64,000 nt of DNA from Gemmatimonadota bacterium. GTDB taxonomy: Bacteria; Gemmatimonadota; Gemmatimonadetes; Gemmatimonadales; Gemmatimonadaceae. The stretch spans positions 62,001 through 126,000 of the forward strand of contig JADJRJ010000029.1 of the NCBI GenBank assembly GCA_016712265.1, written 5' to 3'. This document shows, piece after piece, positions 35,579 through 44,851 of this stretch. Below the pieces are notes generated by a model. It did not search any database and was not told where the DNA came from. It saw nothing but the letters and a program-made list of their open reading frames with translations. Position numbers and translations under genes: made by a program. Within the stretch, counting starts at the first letter, position 1. Each line of letters opens with the position of its first letter.

Positions 35579-36610
35579 GTGCCCGTCCAGAACCTCCTTA
35601 GCGTACCCACGGACCGCGCCACCGCCGCCACACGCGTCCTGGGCGCGCTTGCCGGTGCACGCCGTGTCGGGGTCACCACGCACATCAACGCCGATGGCGA
35701 TGCCTGCGGCTCGGTCGCGGCCCTCTGTCGCCTGCTCCGGCAGCAGGGCTTCCTCCCGAGGGTGATCAACCCCACGCCGTGGCCAGGCATCTTCGAGTAC
35801 CTCCTCGACGCCGAGATCGACGATGCATCCCGCCTGGGCCCCCGCGGATTGCGCGACCTCGATGCCCTCGTCGTCCTCGATGTCTCCGACATGTCGCGCC
35901 TCGGGCAGCTTGCCGACACGGCGCGCAAGATGACCATCCCTCGGATCGTCATTGATCATCACGTGCCGACGGACGAGCCGGCCGGGGAGCTGCTCATGGA
36001 CGACCCGAAGGCCTGCGCGACGGGAGAGCTCATCTACGATTACGCCACCACGCACGGCCTCGAGGTCACGCCGCAGATCGCCGAGGCGCTCTACACGGCC
36101 ATTCTCACCGATACTGGGGGCTTCCGGTACGCCAACACGTCGCCGCGCTGTCATGCCATCGCTGCTGCGCTGCTGAGCAATGGTGTGGATCCGGAGACGA
36201 TGTACCGGCGCATCTACGGGTCGGTGTCGCCGGGGCGCATCTTCCTCCTGCGTGATGCCCTGCATTCCATTGGACATGACGCGGAGCACGGCATTTCGTG
36301 GATCTCCGTGACCGCGGACGCGCTCGAGCGCTACGACGTCAGCCCGGAGGACCTCGATGGGATCGTGGAGCACCCCCGGTCCATCGTCGGCACCAGGCTC
36401 GCGCTGTTTTTCCGCGACCTCGGTTACGGCAAGGTCAAGGTGTCCTTTCGCAGTACGGGTGACGTGGATGTGAACCGCTTCGCCCGCGACTTCGGTGGTG
36501 GCGGGCACGCCAAGGCGTCGGGTGCCCTCATCCCGGGATCGTTGGACCAGGTGCGCGACCGCGTCGTCGGCGCGGCCCGCGAGTACATCGGCGCTGTCGC
36601 GTCGTCCTGA
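35579..36610 (+). CDS. nrnA: DHH-family phosphoesterase (NrnA-like nanoRNase/pAp phosphatase)
   Basis: 343 residues from GTG 35579. THINADGDACGS near residue 35 is the first metal motif, VIDHHVP carries the DHH triad, and GGGGHAKASGA is the DHHA1 nucleic-acid-binding loop. NrnA degrades 2-5 base RNAs and dephosphorylates pAp. No start closer to the previous gene fits family length. It is followed by mrp. Confidence 0.9.
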   Translation: MPVQNLLSVPTDRATAATRVLGALAGARRVGVTTHINADGDACGSVAALCRLLRQQGFLPRVINPTPWPGIFEYLLDAEIDDASRLGPRGLRDLDALVVLDVSDMSRLGQLADTARKMTIPRIVIDHHVPTDEPAGELLMDDPKACATGELIYDYATTHGLEVTPQIAEALYTAILTDTGGFRYANTSPRCHAIAAALLSNGVDPETMYRRIYGSVSPGRIFLLRDALHSIGHDAEHGISWISVTADALERYDVSPEDLDGIVEHPRSIVGTRLALFFRDLGYGKVKVSFRSTGDVDVNRFARDFGGGGHAKASGALIPGSLDQVRDRVVGAAREYIGAVASS

Positions 36611-36659
36611 CCCTGCTTGCCGGCCGACCGGCACCCCTGCTTCCTCCAACGGCTGTTCC

Positions 36660-37787
36660 GTGTCCACACTCCAACAACGCATTGCAACTGCCCTCGCGTC
36701 GGTCTCCCACCCGCGGGCCCCGACCTCCCTGCTCGAGGACCAGGTCGTGCGCGACGTGGGCGTGACCCTCGATGGCAAGGTGCGGCTCACCGTCGTGATT
36801 GGCGCCAGCGACGATCCCACCCTGGTGCGGGACGTGCGCCGCGCCGTCGAGGCCGTGGAGGGGGTGACGGACGTGCGCATCGACGTGCGGGATCCGGCCG
36901 AGTTCCAGCGAGCAGCGCCGCCGCCGGCGCCCGCTGCGCGGCCGGCCGCGAGGGCCCTCCCCGTCATGGATGACCGCCCGGCCGCCACGCCGCGCGGGAG
37001 TGTCCCGCCGCCGGTGGCCTACCCCCACCTGGGCCACGTGATTGCCGTGTCATCCGGCAAGGGCGGTGTAGGCAAGTCGACCCTCTCGGTCAACCTCGCC
37101 GTCGCGCTCGCCCAGCGGGGGTGGCGCGTGGGGATCATGGACGCCGACGTCTACGGCCCCAACCTCCCCCTGATGCTCGGCGTCAACGCCGCGCCCCCGG
37201 TGGTCAACGAGAAGATCCAGCCCCTTGAGGCCCATGGGGTGAAGGTCATGTCCCTGGGGTTCCTCATCGAGCGGGAGCAACCGGCGATCTGGCGCGGGCC
37301 CATCGTGATGAAGATCGTCACGCAGTTCCTGCGCGACGTCAATTGGGGCGAACTCGATGCCTTTCTGGTCGACATGCCCCCCGGGACCGGGGACGCGCAG
37401 CTCTCGCTCGTCCAGGCCACCAACGTCCGCGGCGCCCTGATTGTCACCACCCCGCAGCAGGTGGCGACCGGTGATGCGTTGCGCGGCGCGATGATGTTCA
37501 ATCGCGTGAACGTCCCCGTGCTTGGCATCATCGAGAACATGAGCTGGTTCGAGTGCCCGCACTGCGGAAAGCCCACGGCCCTCTTCGGGAGCGGGGGCGG
37601 GAAGGCCCTCGCCGAGGAGTTGCAGCTCGACCTGCTGGGCCAGGTGCCGCTGTACCCGCGGATCGTCGAGGGCGGCGACACGGGTCGACCCATCGTGGTG
37701 GCGGATCCCGAGTCGCCGGCCGCGCGGGCCATTGCCGACATCGCTGCGCGCGTGCAGGATCTCCTCGGTCCCGCCCGATCCCGCTGA
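36660..37787 (+). CDS. mrp: Mrp/ApbC Fe-S carrier ATPase
   Basis: 375 residues from GTG 36660. An N-terminal MIP18/DUF59 domain (about 1-85), a Pro/Ala linker, then the ParA-like domain with the deviant Walker A SSGKGGVGKST and DADVYGPNLP. The C-terminal ECPHCG CxxC motif binds the cluster at the dimer interface. It carries Fe-S clusters to apoproteins. The SAM hydrolase starts 3 bases after its stop. Confidence 0.94.
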   Translation: MSTLQQRIATALASVSHPRAPTSLLEDQVVRDVGVTLDGKVRLTVVIGASDDPTLVRDVRRAVEAVEGVTDVRIDVRDPAEFQRAAPPPAPAARPAARALPVMDDRPAATPRGSVPPPVAYPHLGHVIAVSSGKGGVGKSTLSVNLAVALAQRGWRVGIMDADVYGPNLPLMLGVNAAPPVVNEKIQPLEAHGVKVMSLGFLIEREQPAIWRGPIVMKIVTQFLRDVNWGELDAFLVDMPPGTGDAQLSLVQATNVRGALIVTTPQQVATGDALRGAMMFNRVNVPVLGIIENMSWFECPHCGKPTALFGSGGGKALAEELQLDLLGQVPLYPRIVEGGDTGRPIVVADPESPAARAIADIAARVQDLLGPARSR

Positions 37788-37790
37788 CGC

Positions 37791-38540
37791 ATGGCCCCCC
37801 TGATCACCCTCCTCACCGACTTCGGCACCGCCGATGGCTATGTGGCGGAGATCAAGGGGGTGTTGTACTCGCTGGCGCCCGGGGCGACCATCGTGGACTT
37901 GTCGCATGAAATCCCGGCGCATGACACGGAGCTCGCGCGGCTCACGGTCGCGCGGTACTGGCGCCGTTTTCCTGCACGCACGGTCCACCTGATCATCGTG
38001 GACCCCGGGGTGGGCACGAGCCGGGCGGCGCTCGCGGTGCAGAGCGACGGGCGCTTCCTCGTCGGGCCGGACAACGGCGTGTTATCCCCGGCCTTGCTCC
38101 TCGGGGACGCGGCGGTGGTGACCCTGCCGATCAGTCCCTCGGCGTCGCGGACCTTCCAGGGGCGCGATGTGTTCGCCCCGGCGGCGGCGGCCCTCGCGAA
38201 CGGGGCGACCCTGGCGTCGTTAGGCGAGCCGCACGATGCGCCCGTCGTCCGCCGGACCCGCGAGGCGATCAAGCGGGACGACGGCGCCATCCTCGGGGAA
38301 GTCATCGCCATCGACCGCTTCGGCAACGCCATCACTAACCTGATCGGGGTGCGGAGTGGCGTGGTGGCCGCGGCGGGCCGCCCGGTGCCGGTGCGGGCGA
38401 CTTATGCGGACGTGGCGTCCGGCAGTCCGGTCGCCCTCGTCGGGTCCAGCGGGCTGCTGGAGGTGGCGGTGCGCGACGGCAGTGCCGCGGGAGCGCTGGG
38501 GCTGCAACGCGGCGCTGTCGTCGTCTGGTATCGCGGCTAG
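37791..38540 (+). CDS. SAM hydrolase (SAM hydroxide adenosyltransferase, DUF62)
   Basis: 249 residues. Landmarks LTDFGTADGYVAEIKG, VDPGVGTSR and VGPDNGVLSPAL define the DUF62 family, which splits SAM into adenosine and methionine; halogenase relatives have a different loop. It is convergent with the bactofilin-like gene, with a shared CTAG at the stops. Confidence 0.92.
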   Translation: MAPLITLLTDFGTADGYVAEIKGVLYSLAPGATIVDLSHEIPAHDTELARLTVARYWRRFPARTVHLIIVDPGVGTSRAALAVQSDGRFLVGPDNGVLSPALLLGDAAVVTLPISPSASRTFQGRDVFAPAAAALANGATLASLGEPHDAPVVRRTREAIKRDDGAILGEVIAIDRFGNAITNLIGVRSGVVAAAGRPVPVRATYADVASGSPVALVGSSGLLEVAVRDGSAAGALGLQRGAVVVWYRG

Positions 38541-39577
38541 TGCGCGGCTGTTGAGCTGGCGGCCGGGCGTCGCCGCGCCGCGGCCACGCCGGACACGGGA
38601 GTCGGGGTTTGCCAGCCGACTTCTTCGGCGGCCGGGAGCTGGGTCGCCACTGCGGCGTCCCTCCGCGTGCCCCCGCGCGAAAGGATCGCGGCGCCAAAGC
38701 CCGCCGTCGCCGCCACAAAGGTGGCCAGCAGCGCGAGGACCCTGAGCACCACACCGACCACGGCCACCGATCCCGTGGCGGCGGCGAGGACCCAGAGGCC
38801 CATGTAGAGCGCCGTTCCGATGATCACCCCGCGCAGCGCGCCACCCTTGTCGCTGAGCCGGCGTCCCCCACGGTGCCCGATCCCCTCGCCCGTCACGCGA
38901 GCCGCGGCAACAAACCCGAGGGCCAGCAGCCCCGCCACGACGAGTACCAGGGCGACGACAGCAAAGGGGATCAACAGGATCCCGATGACTGTCACCGCGA
39001 GCCCAACCACCACGAGCAGGATCGCCGGCAAGACCCCGAGGTGCCCGATCAGCCCGGTCAGGAAGGAACGCCAGAACGACTGCGCGAGCACGTCCGCGAC
39101 GCCATCGAGGTAGGGACTGGCGAACACGAGCACGCCAAGCCCGATGAGCATCATCACCGTGAACCACCCGAGCGCGAGCTCGAGGGGCGTACGCTTGGCC
39201 GCGGGGGGCGAGTCCGGGGTGGAGAACAGTGCCCTGAGGGAGGCGCCGAAAGTCCCGGTGAGCGCCCGGGACTGCCCACCGACGGCGCCCTCATTCCGGA
39301 CCTCTCCAAAAGCGGCGATCGCGTCCCCCGTGACCTCCCCTCCCGGGAGTACGATCACGTCGCCAGCGATCGCGATCGCGGATCCATCGACCTGACCGGC
39401 GACGGTGAGGTCACCGCCGGCCACCACGATCGGACCACGCTCGGTTGTGCCAGCGGGCACCGTGCGGCCACCGATCACGATCGAGTCGCGCTGCGTGGCG
39501 CTGCCCTGCGCGGCGCTGATGGCAAACGGGCAGAGTGCGGCCACGAGGGTGGCCGTCATCCAGAGGGAGCGACGCAC
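38537..39577 (-). CDS. Bactofilin-like repeat plus multi-pass membrane protein
   Basis: 346 residues from GTG 39577. After a signal sequence, residues 35-95 show short beta-helix repeats (VVAGGDLTVAGQVDGSAIAIAG) like polymer-forming bactofilins. Residues 135-290 form five or six transmembrane helices, and the tail is Ala/Pro-rich. The start is 2 bases after the anti-sigma factor stop, so it is likely a target or partner of that sigma system. Function unknown; cell-envelope stress is a guess. Confidence 0.78.
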   Translation of the reverse strand: MRRSLWMTATLVAALCPFAISAAQGSATQRDSIVIGGRTVPAGTTERGPIVVAGGDLTVAGQVDGSAIAIAGDVIVLPGGEVTGDAIAAFGEVRNEGAVGGQSRALTGTFGASLRALFSTPDSPPAAKRTPLELALGWFTVMMLIGLGVLVFASPYLDGVADVLAQSFWRSFLTGLIGHLGVLPAILLVVVGLAVTVIGILLIPFAVVALVLVVAGLLALGFVAAARVTGEGIGHRGGRRLSDKGGALRGVIIGTALYMGLWVLAAATGSVAVVGVVLRVLALLATFVAATAGFGAAILSRGGTRRDAAVATQLPAAEEVGWQTPTPVSGVAAARRRPAASSTAAH

Positions 39578-39579
39578 GG

Positions 39580-40164
39580 TCAGTCCCTCCGCCGATTCGC
39601 CGTCGCGATTCCCTTGACTGCGGCAGCCACCCCGAAGACGCCCAGGACTGCGGCCCCGGCGGCAGCCGCCAGGACGACGGGCCCCCCACGTTGCAGGCTG
39701 TCGCCCACCCCTGCGCCCAGCAGGGAGGTTGTGGCCTCGATGACCGACGCCGCGAGGCCCGTCCGCGCGCGCTGCAGGCTGTAGCTCCCAACGAAAAGGA
39801 CCGCGTCGGCGCGCTGGCCAACCCACACCAGCCCGGCCGTCACTCCTGCCGCGGCCGTCGCACCCAGCCCGCCCATGACCACGCGGCCAGCCGAACTCTC
39901 AGGGATCAAGCGACCCAGGAAGTCCCGGGCGGCCACATGCCATGGCTGGTAGACCTCGACCCGCGCCATCAGGCGATCCGCGAAGAGCGGGGCCGGCCGG
40001 AAGTGCGGCAATGCCTCCAGCTTGGCGACGACCCGGGACAACCCGTCCAGGGCGTCCCGGCACTCGGCGCAGGCCTCGAGGTGCAGCCGAAGGGGCGCCA
40101 TGCCAAACCCCTCCTCGTTGTCGAGGAGCAGGTCGATTTCTTCGGGGAGAAGGTGTCGGTTCAC
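39580..40164 (-). CDS. Anti-sigma factor with zinc-finger domain
   Basis: 194 residues. The N-terminal HLEACAECRDAL is the H-x3-C-x2-C zinc-binding anti-sigma (zf-HC2) motif. Two hydrophobic segments follow (about 93-117 and 160-185), so it would hold the sigma factor at the membrane. It lies 42 bases after the sigma gene on the same strand. Confidence 0.87.
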   Translation of the reverse strand: MNRHLLPEEIDLLLDNEEGFGMAPLRLHLEACAECRDALDGLSRVVAKLEALPHFRPAPLFADRLMARVEVYQPWHVAARDFLGRLIPESSAGRVVMGGLGATAAAGVTAGLVWVGQRADAVLFVGSYSLQRARTGLAASVIEATTSLLGAGVGDSLQRGGPVVLAAAAGAAVLGVFGVAAAVKGIATANRRRD

Positions 40165-40206
40165 ATGGCCTCCAAGCGGGTCTACGACCGGGGTTTGGCA
40201 GAGGTT

Positions 40207-40815
40207 TCAGGCACGGGTGTCTTCCAGTGCTTCGCGGAGCTGGTGACGTGCCCTGTGGATGTAGGTCTTGACCGTCCCCAGGGGGAGGTCGAGTGTGGCC
40301 GCGATCTCCTCGTACGATCGCCCTTCCACGTGTCGGAGCATGATGCAGGCCCGGTATTCGGGTCGGAGGGCGGCGATGGCCCGTTCGATGGCCCCGCCGA
40401 TCTCCTTGGCCTCCATCTCCTCCAGTGCGGTTTCCTGTTGCGCCGCGATCTCGATCTGGGTCGCCTCGATCTCGGCCGCGGTCGACGCATGGGGGGACCC
40501 GTCCATGCTCACCGTATCGATCTGGCGGCGGCGCAGGTGGTCGATGGCGACATTGTTCGCGATCTTGAACAGCCACGAGGACAGCTTGAACTCCGGCCGG
40601 TATCGATCGATGTGGTTCAGGACCTTGATGAACGAGTCCTGCGCCAGGTCTTCCGCGGTCTCGCGATCACGGACCATGCGGTAGATCAGCGAGAAGACCG
40701 GCCGTTCGTATCGGCGGACCAACTCGCGATACGCCGCCTCTCTCCCCTCCTGTGCGAGCGAGACGAGGTCAGCGTCCGGGAGGTTCCTGAGATCGAGGGC
40801 GGGGGAGGGTGCCAT
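40207..40815 (-). CDS. ECF-type RNA polymerase sigma factor
   Basis: 202 residues from the ATG at 40815. Region 2 contains DRETAEDLAQDSFIKVLNHI and SSWLFKIANNVAIDHLRRR; region 4 ends with GRSYEEIAATLDLPLGTVKT, a helix-turn-helix. The acidic linker between them is longer than usual. The next gene is its likely anti-sigma factor. It is divergent from ubiE. Confidence 0.93.
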   Translation of the reverse strand: MAPSPALDLRNLPDADLVSLAQEGREAAYRELVRRYERPVFSLIYRMVRDRETAEDLAQDSFIKVLNHIDRYRPEFKLSSWLFKIANNVAIDHLRRRQIDTVSMDGSPHASTAAEIEATQIEIAAQQETALEEMEAKEIGGAIERAIAALRPEYRACIMLRHVEGRSYEEIAATLDLPLGTVKTYIHRARHQLREALEDTRA

Positions 40816-40900
40816 GCCGAGGCGTGGCGCCGGCGCTGGGAACCGTCTCCCATGCCTGCGAGGTTGGGAAGGTAAGGAACCGGTTCCCGAGGGTCTAGCG

Positions 40901-40908
40901 TACGCTTG
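40901..40908 (+). promoter_or_regulatory. TANNTT-type element before ubiE/menG
   Basis: TACGCTTG lies 35 bases before the ubiE ATG (40944) in the divergent 128-base gap with the sigma factor. A -33 partner is not clear. Confidence 0.28.
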
Positions 40909-40943
40909 CTCCGGGAAGCCGACCGATCCAGTTTTCGCCACCG

Positions 40944-41702
40944 ATGACACTGACCGACCACGATGCGGTCGAGGTGCGTGCAGCCGCCGCTGGTGGAGCG
41001 GTCAAGCGCGACTATGTCCGCCGCATCTTTTCGGAGATCGCTCCCTCCTACGATCTCCTGAATCACCTGCTGAGCTTCAACATCGATCGGCGCTGGCGCG
41101 CCCGAGCGCTGGAGGCGCTGGGCTGGTCGCGGGAGCCGACGGGGACGTACCTCGACGTCTGCGCCGGCACCCTGGATGTGTCGGCTCAGCTGCACGCCAC
41201 TCCGGGATTTCGCGGCCGCGTGGTCGCGGCCGACTTCGCGGAGCCCATGCTGAGGGCCGGGAGGCGCAAAGCGGCGGGGGTGCCGATCAACCCGGTGGTT
41301 GCCGATGCTCTCGCCCTCCCTCTGGACGACGGCTCGGTGGATGGTGCGATTGTCGCATTCGGCATCCGCAATGTCGCCAGCCTTGATGCCTGCCTGCAGG
41401 AGGTCGCCCGCGTGCTGCGCCCCGGGGCCCGGTTCGTCATCCTGGAATTCTCGACGCCCTCATCACGACTGGTCCGCGGCTTCTATCACCTGTATTTCCA
41501 CCACGTCCTGCCCCTGGTCGGTCGGTTGGTGAGCGGTCACCGGACCGCGTACACCTACCTGCCGGAATCGGTGAAGCATTTCCCCGTTGGGGATGACCTC
41601 GGCCGCCGCATGCGAGAGGCGGGGTTTTCCCGGGTCTCCTGGCAGCCCCTCACCTTCGGGATTGCCGCCATTCATGTGGGCGAGCAATCGTCCGCCCTTT
41701 GA
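40944..41702 (+). CDS. menG: Demethylmenaquinone methyltransferase (UbiE/MenG)
   Basis: 252 residues. Motifs RIFSEIAPSYDLLNHLLSF at the N terminus, YLDVCAGTLDVSAQL (motif I with Cys replacing Gly) and AYTYLPESVKHFP near the end are diagnostic for UbiE/MenG. It methylates demethylmenaquinone to menaquinone using SAM, the last step of the pathway. It starts the menaquinone cluster. Confidence 0.94.
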   Translation: MTLTDHDAVEVRAAAAGGAVKRDYVRRIFSEIAPSYDLLNHLLSFNIDRRWRARALEALGWSREPTGTYLDVCAGTLDVSAQLHATPGFRGRVVAADFAEPMLRAGRRKAAGVPINPVVADALALPLDDGSVDGAIVAFGIRNVASLDACLQEVARVLRPGARFVILEFSTPSSRLVRGFYHLYFHHVLPLVGRLVSGHRTAYTYLPESVKHFPVGDDLGRRMREAGFSRVSWQPLTFGIAAIHVGEQSSAL

Positions 41703-41722
41703 CCTCCTGAGCCGTCGCCCTC

Positions 41723-43201
41723 GTGGCCTTTCCTGACCTTCCGTCCTTTATTGCGGCCCTCGATGCCGCCGGCGAACTCGTGCGCATCACCGAGCCGGTG
41801 CGGGCCCGGCTCGAGATCTGCGAGATCACCGATCGCGTCAGCAAGATGCCCGGGGGCGGCAAGGCGTTGTTGTTCGAACACCCGATCCTCGACGACGGCA
41901 CCCGTTCCGCGTATCCCGTGGCGATCAACCTGTTCGGGTCGACCCGTCGCATGTCGATGGCGTTAGGCGTCGATGACCTCGATAGCATTGGCCATCGCAT
42001 CACGCAGTTGATGGACCTCAAGGTCCCCGAAGGGCTCATGGGCAAGCTGAGCATGCTGCCTCGGTTGCTGGAGGTGGCGAAGTTCCCGCCGAGGAAGAAA
42101 GGCGGTTCGCCCCCGTGCCAGGAGGTCGTCTGGACTGGTTCCCAGATTGACCTGCGCAAGATCCCGGTCCTCACCTGCTGGCCGGAGGACGGTGGTCCGT
42201 TCATCACGCTGCCGATGGTGATCTCCAAGGACCCGAAGCGCGGGATTCGCAACGTGGGGATGTATCGTGTGCAGGCGCTCGGGAAGGATTCCGTCGCTAT
42301 GCATTGGCAGCGCCACAAGGTTGGGGCAGCGCATTGGCGGGAGATGGCGGAGCGTGGGGAGAAGATGCCGGTCTGCATCGCCATCGGCGCAGACCCCGCG
42401 TCCGTCTACTCCGCGTCGGCCCCGCTGCCGCCGATGGTCGACGAATTCATCTTCGCCGGTTTCCTGCGCAAGGAGCCGGTCGCGCTGACCAAGGCGATCA
42501 CCTGCGATCTCGAGGTCCCGTGGGATGCGGAGATCGTGATCGAGGGGGAAATCGACCCCGCCGAGGCGCTTGTTGTGGAAGGCCCATTTGGTGACCACAC
42601 CGGCTTCTACAGCGAGGCGGACCTGTACCCGCGCGTGCACGTGAAGGCCGTCACGATGAAGAGCAATCCTGTCTACGCCACGACAATCGTGGGGCGCCCG
42701 CCCATGGAGGATTTCTACCTCGGCGGCGCGACGGAGCGGATCTTCCTGCCCCTGCTGCGCCTGACGACGCCGGAGATCGTCGACTACCACATGCCGGCCG
42801 AGGGGATCTTTCACAACCTCGTGTTTGTCTCGATCGACAAGCAGTACCCCGGCCATGCCTACAAGGCGATGAACGCGCTGTGGGGCGCGGGGCTCATGTC
42901 GCTCGCGAAGGTGATTGTGGTGCTCGACAAGGAAGTGAACGTGCGCAACCCGCAGGAAGCCTGGTGGGTGGCGCTGAACAACATCGACCCCGAGCGCGAC
43001 GTCCGTTTCACCATGGGACCGGTCGACGTGCTCGACCACGGCAGTCGAGCGTTTACCTACGGATCCAAGATGGGCATCGACGCCACGCGCAAGTGGCCCG
43101 AGGAAGGGTTCACCCGCAACTGGCCCAAGGTGATTGAGATGGACGCGGGCACCCGGGAGCGGGTGGACGCGATCTGGGCACGGCTGGGGATTTCGCGGTG
43201 A
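41723..43201 (+). CDS. UbiD-family decarboxylase (MqnL-like)
   Basis: 492 residues from GTG 41723, normal for UbiD. Catalytic-site segments are GGATERIFLPLLRLTTPEIVD and a late FTYGSKMGIDATRKWPEEG. UbiD enzymes need prenylated FMN, made by UbiX, encoded 1 kb downstream. In the futalosine route a UbiD homolog (MqnL) decarboxylates the prenylated naphthoate; that role is inferred from the neighbours. Its TGA overlaps the next GTG (GTGA). Confidence 0.92.
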   Translation: MAFPDLPSFIAALDAAGELVRITEPVRARLEICEITDRVSKMPGGGKALLFEHPILDDGTRSAYPVAINLFGSTRRMSMALGVDDLDSIGHRITQLMDLKVPEGLMGKLSMLPRLLEVAKFPPRKKGGSPPCQEVVWTGSQIDLRKIPVLTCWPEDGGPFITLPMVISKDPKRGIRNVGMYRVQALGKDSVAMHWQRHKVGAAHWREMAERGEKMPVCIAIGADPASVYSASAPLPPMVDEFIFAGFLRKEPVALTKAITCDLEVPWDAEIVIEGEIDPAEALVVEGPFGDHTGFYSEADLYPRVHVKAVTMKSNPVYATTIVGRPPMEDFYLGGATERIFLPLLRLTTPEIVDYHMPAEGIFHNLVFVSIDKQYPGHAYKAMNALWGAGLMSLAKVIVVLDKEVNVRNPQEAWWVALNNIDPERDVRFTMGPVDVLDHGSRAFTYGSKMGIDATRKWPEEGFTRNWPKVIEMDAGTRERVDAIWARLGISR

Positions 43202-44115
43202 CCGCGCCGGCACCCCGCCGCACGACACCCATGGAAGGGCAGACCTTCGTGGGCGTCTCGCGGTTTGTCCGGTACGCGAACTTTGTCAAGCTGCCGCACA
43301 CCGTGTTTGCCCTGCCGTTCGCCTTTGTCGGCGCGACCCTGGCCAGTTATCACGCGCCGGTCACCGCGGCGATGGTCGGCTGGATCGCCCTCGCCTTCAC
43401 CTGCGCGCGGTTTGCCGCGATGGGATTCAACCGGATCGTGGACCGCGACGTGGATGCGCGGAACCCAAGAACCCGCATGCGTGAACTGCCCAGCGGCGCG
43501 CTCGGCCTGCGGGAGGCGATGGTGGCGGTGGCGGTCGCCGGCGCCGTGTTCATCTGGAGCTCCTGGCAGCTCAATCGCCTGTGCGGCCTGCTGTCGCCGC
43601 TGGCGCTCGGCTGGGTCTGCTTCTATAGCTACACCAAGCGCTTCACACGATGGTCCCACCTGGTGCTCGGCATCGGGCTGTCGATCGCGCCCGTGGGCGG
43701 GTACCTCGCCATCACTGGCGCATGGCCCGACCCCTGGTGGCTGCCGGTGGTCCTCGCGACGGCGGTTGCGACCTGGGTTGGGGGATTCGACGTGTTTTAC
43801 GCCCTCCAGGACACCGAGTTCGATCGTGCCAATGGGCTGCATTCCATCCCGGCCATGCTTGGGGAGCGCCGGGCCATCCTCGTGGCGCGCGCGCTCCACG
43901 CCATTACGGTGGCCGCGCTGACGATCGTTGGGGTTGCGACGGGAGCTGGTGCCTGGTACGCCGCCGGTGTGGCGATCACCGCGACCCTCTTGGCGTGGGA
44001 ACACCACCTGGTCAAGCCGGGAGACCTGTCCAGGCTCGACGCCGCCTTCTTCACGATGAACGGTGTAATCTCGATCGCGTTCTTCGCCTGCGTCCTGATC
44101 GAGCGACTGCGATGA
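43198..44115 (+). CDS. UbiA-family prenyltransferase (MqnP-like)
   Basis: 305 residues with about eight transmembrane helices. The two Asp-rich motifs are NRIVDRDVDARNPRTR (residues about 78-93) and DVFYALQDTEFDRANGL. It attaches a polyprenyl chain to an aromatic acid. With UbiD, UbiX and UbiE neighbours it fits the futalosine-type menaquinone route. GTG overlaps the UbiD stop, so it is translationally coupled. Confidence 0.91.
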   Translation: MTAPAPRRTTPMEGQTFVGVSRFVRYANFVKLPHTVFALPFAFVGATLASYHAPVTAAMVGWIALAFTCARFAAMGFNRIVDRDVDARNPRTRMRELPSGALGLREAMVAVAVAGAVFIWSSWQLNRLCGLLSPLALGWVCFYSYTKRFTRWSHLVLGIGLSIAPVGGYLAITGAWPDPWWLPVVLATAVATWVGGFDVFYALQDTEFDRANGLHSIPAMLGERRAILVARALHAITVAALTIVGVATGAGAWYAAGVAITATLLAWEHHLVKPGDLSRLDAAFFTMNGVISIAFFACVLIERLR

Positions 44116-44200
44116 CACAGCACGGTCGGTCGATCATCTGCTGCGTGGCGTTTGGGCCCCCGCTTGGCTCGCCGTGCAGGGTGCGCATGGTCACTACTGT

Positions 44201-44221
44201 CTGCCGTCTGTCGTCTGCCGT
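44201..44221 (+). repeat. CTGCCGT-type tandem repeat, degenerate copy
   Basis: Units CTGCCGT, CTGTCGT, CTGCCGT lie 16 bases before the ubiX start. The longer, perfect copy is at 19170-19193, also just before a start codon. Confidence 0.65.
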
Positions 44222-44236
44222 CGAAGGGGGCCGCGC

Positions 44237-44851
44237 GTGACCTCGAGTCCCATCGTCCTCGCGATCACCGGTGCTTCGGGGGCCCCCTATGCTGTGCGCG
44301 TGTTGCGCAGCCTGGTCGAGGCGCGTCGCCGCACCTGGCTCGTGGTCAGCAGCCATGGCCTTCGCCTGTTGGCGACCGAGATGGGGATCGACTCCGTGGA
44401 CGCCCTGCGCGCCAGCATCGGCGCCGAGGGCTGGGATGAATGCGTGACCACCTATACCGATGGTGATCGCGGTGCCGCCCCCGCGTCCGGCTCGACACGT
44501 ACCGCCGGCATGATCATCTGCCCCTGTTCGATGGGAACGGTCGCGGCCATCGCCCACGGAACCTCCCGGTCACTCATCGAGCGCACGGCCGATGTCACCC
44601 TCAAGGAACGTCGCCGGCTGGTCGTGGTCCCGCGCGAGACGCCGTACTCGGAGATCCACCTGGAGAACATGCTGCGGCTCACCAGGGCAGGGGGGATCGT
44701 CTTGCCGGCATCTCCAGGTTATTACCACCGTCCCACGGAAATCGCCCACCTCGTCGATTTTGTCGCCGCCCGGATCCTGGACCTGTTCGACGTCGAGCAC
44801 ACACTGGTCCGGCGTTGGGGTGGGGAGCCCGACGCACTGAACGAGGGATGA
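44237..44851 (+). CDS. ubiX: Flavin prenyltransferase UbiX
   Basis: 204 residues from GTG 44237. ITGASGAPYAVRVL is the N-terminal FMN loop, and VPRETPYSEIHLENMLRLTRAG is the conserved UbiX block. It makes prenylated FMN, the UbiD cofactor. Its TGA overlaps the ATG of the phosphodiesterase gene (ATGA). Confidence 0.95.
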   Translation: MTSSPIVLAITGASGAPYAVRVLRSLVEARRRTWLVVSSHGLRLLATEMGIDSVDALRASIGAEGWDECVTTYTDGDRGAAPASGSTRTAGMIICPCSMGTVAAIAHGTSRSLIERTADVTLKERRRLVVVPRETPYSEIHLENMLRLTRAGGIVLPASPGYYHRPTEIAHLVDFVAARILDLFDVEHTLVRRWGGEPDALNEG

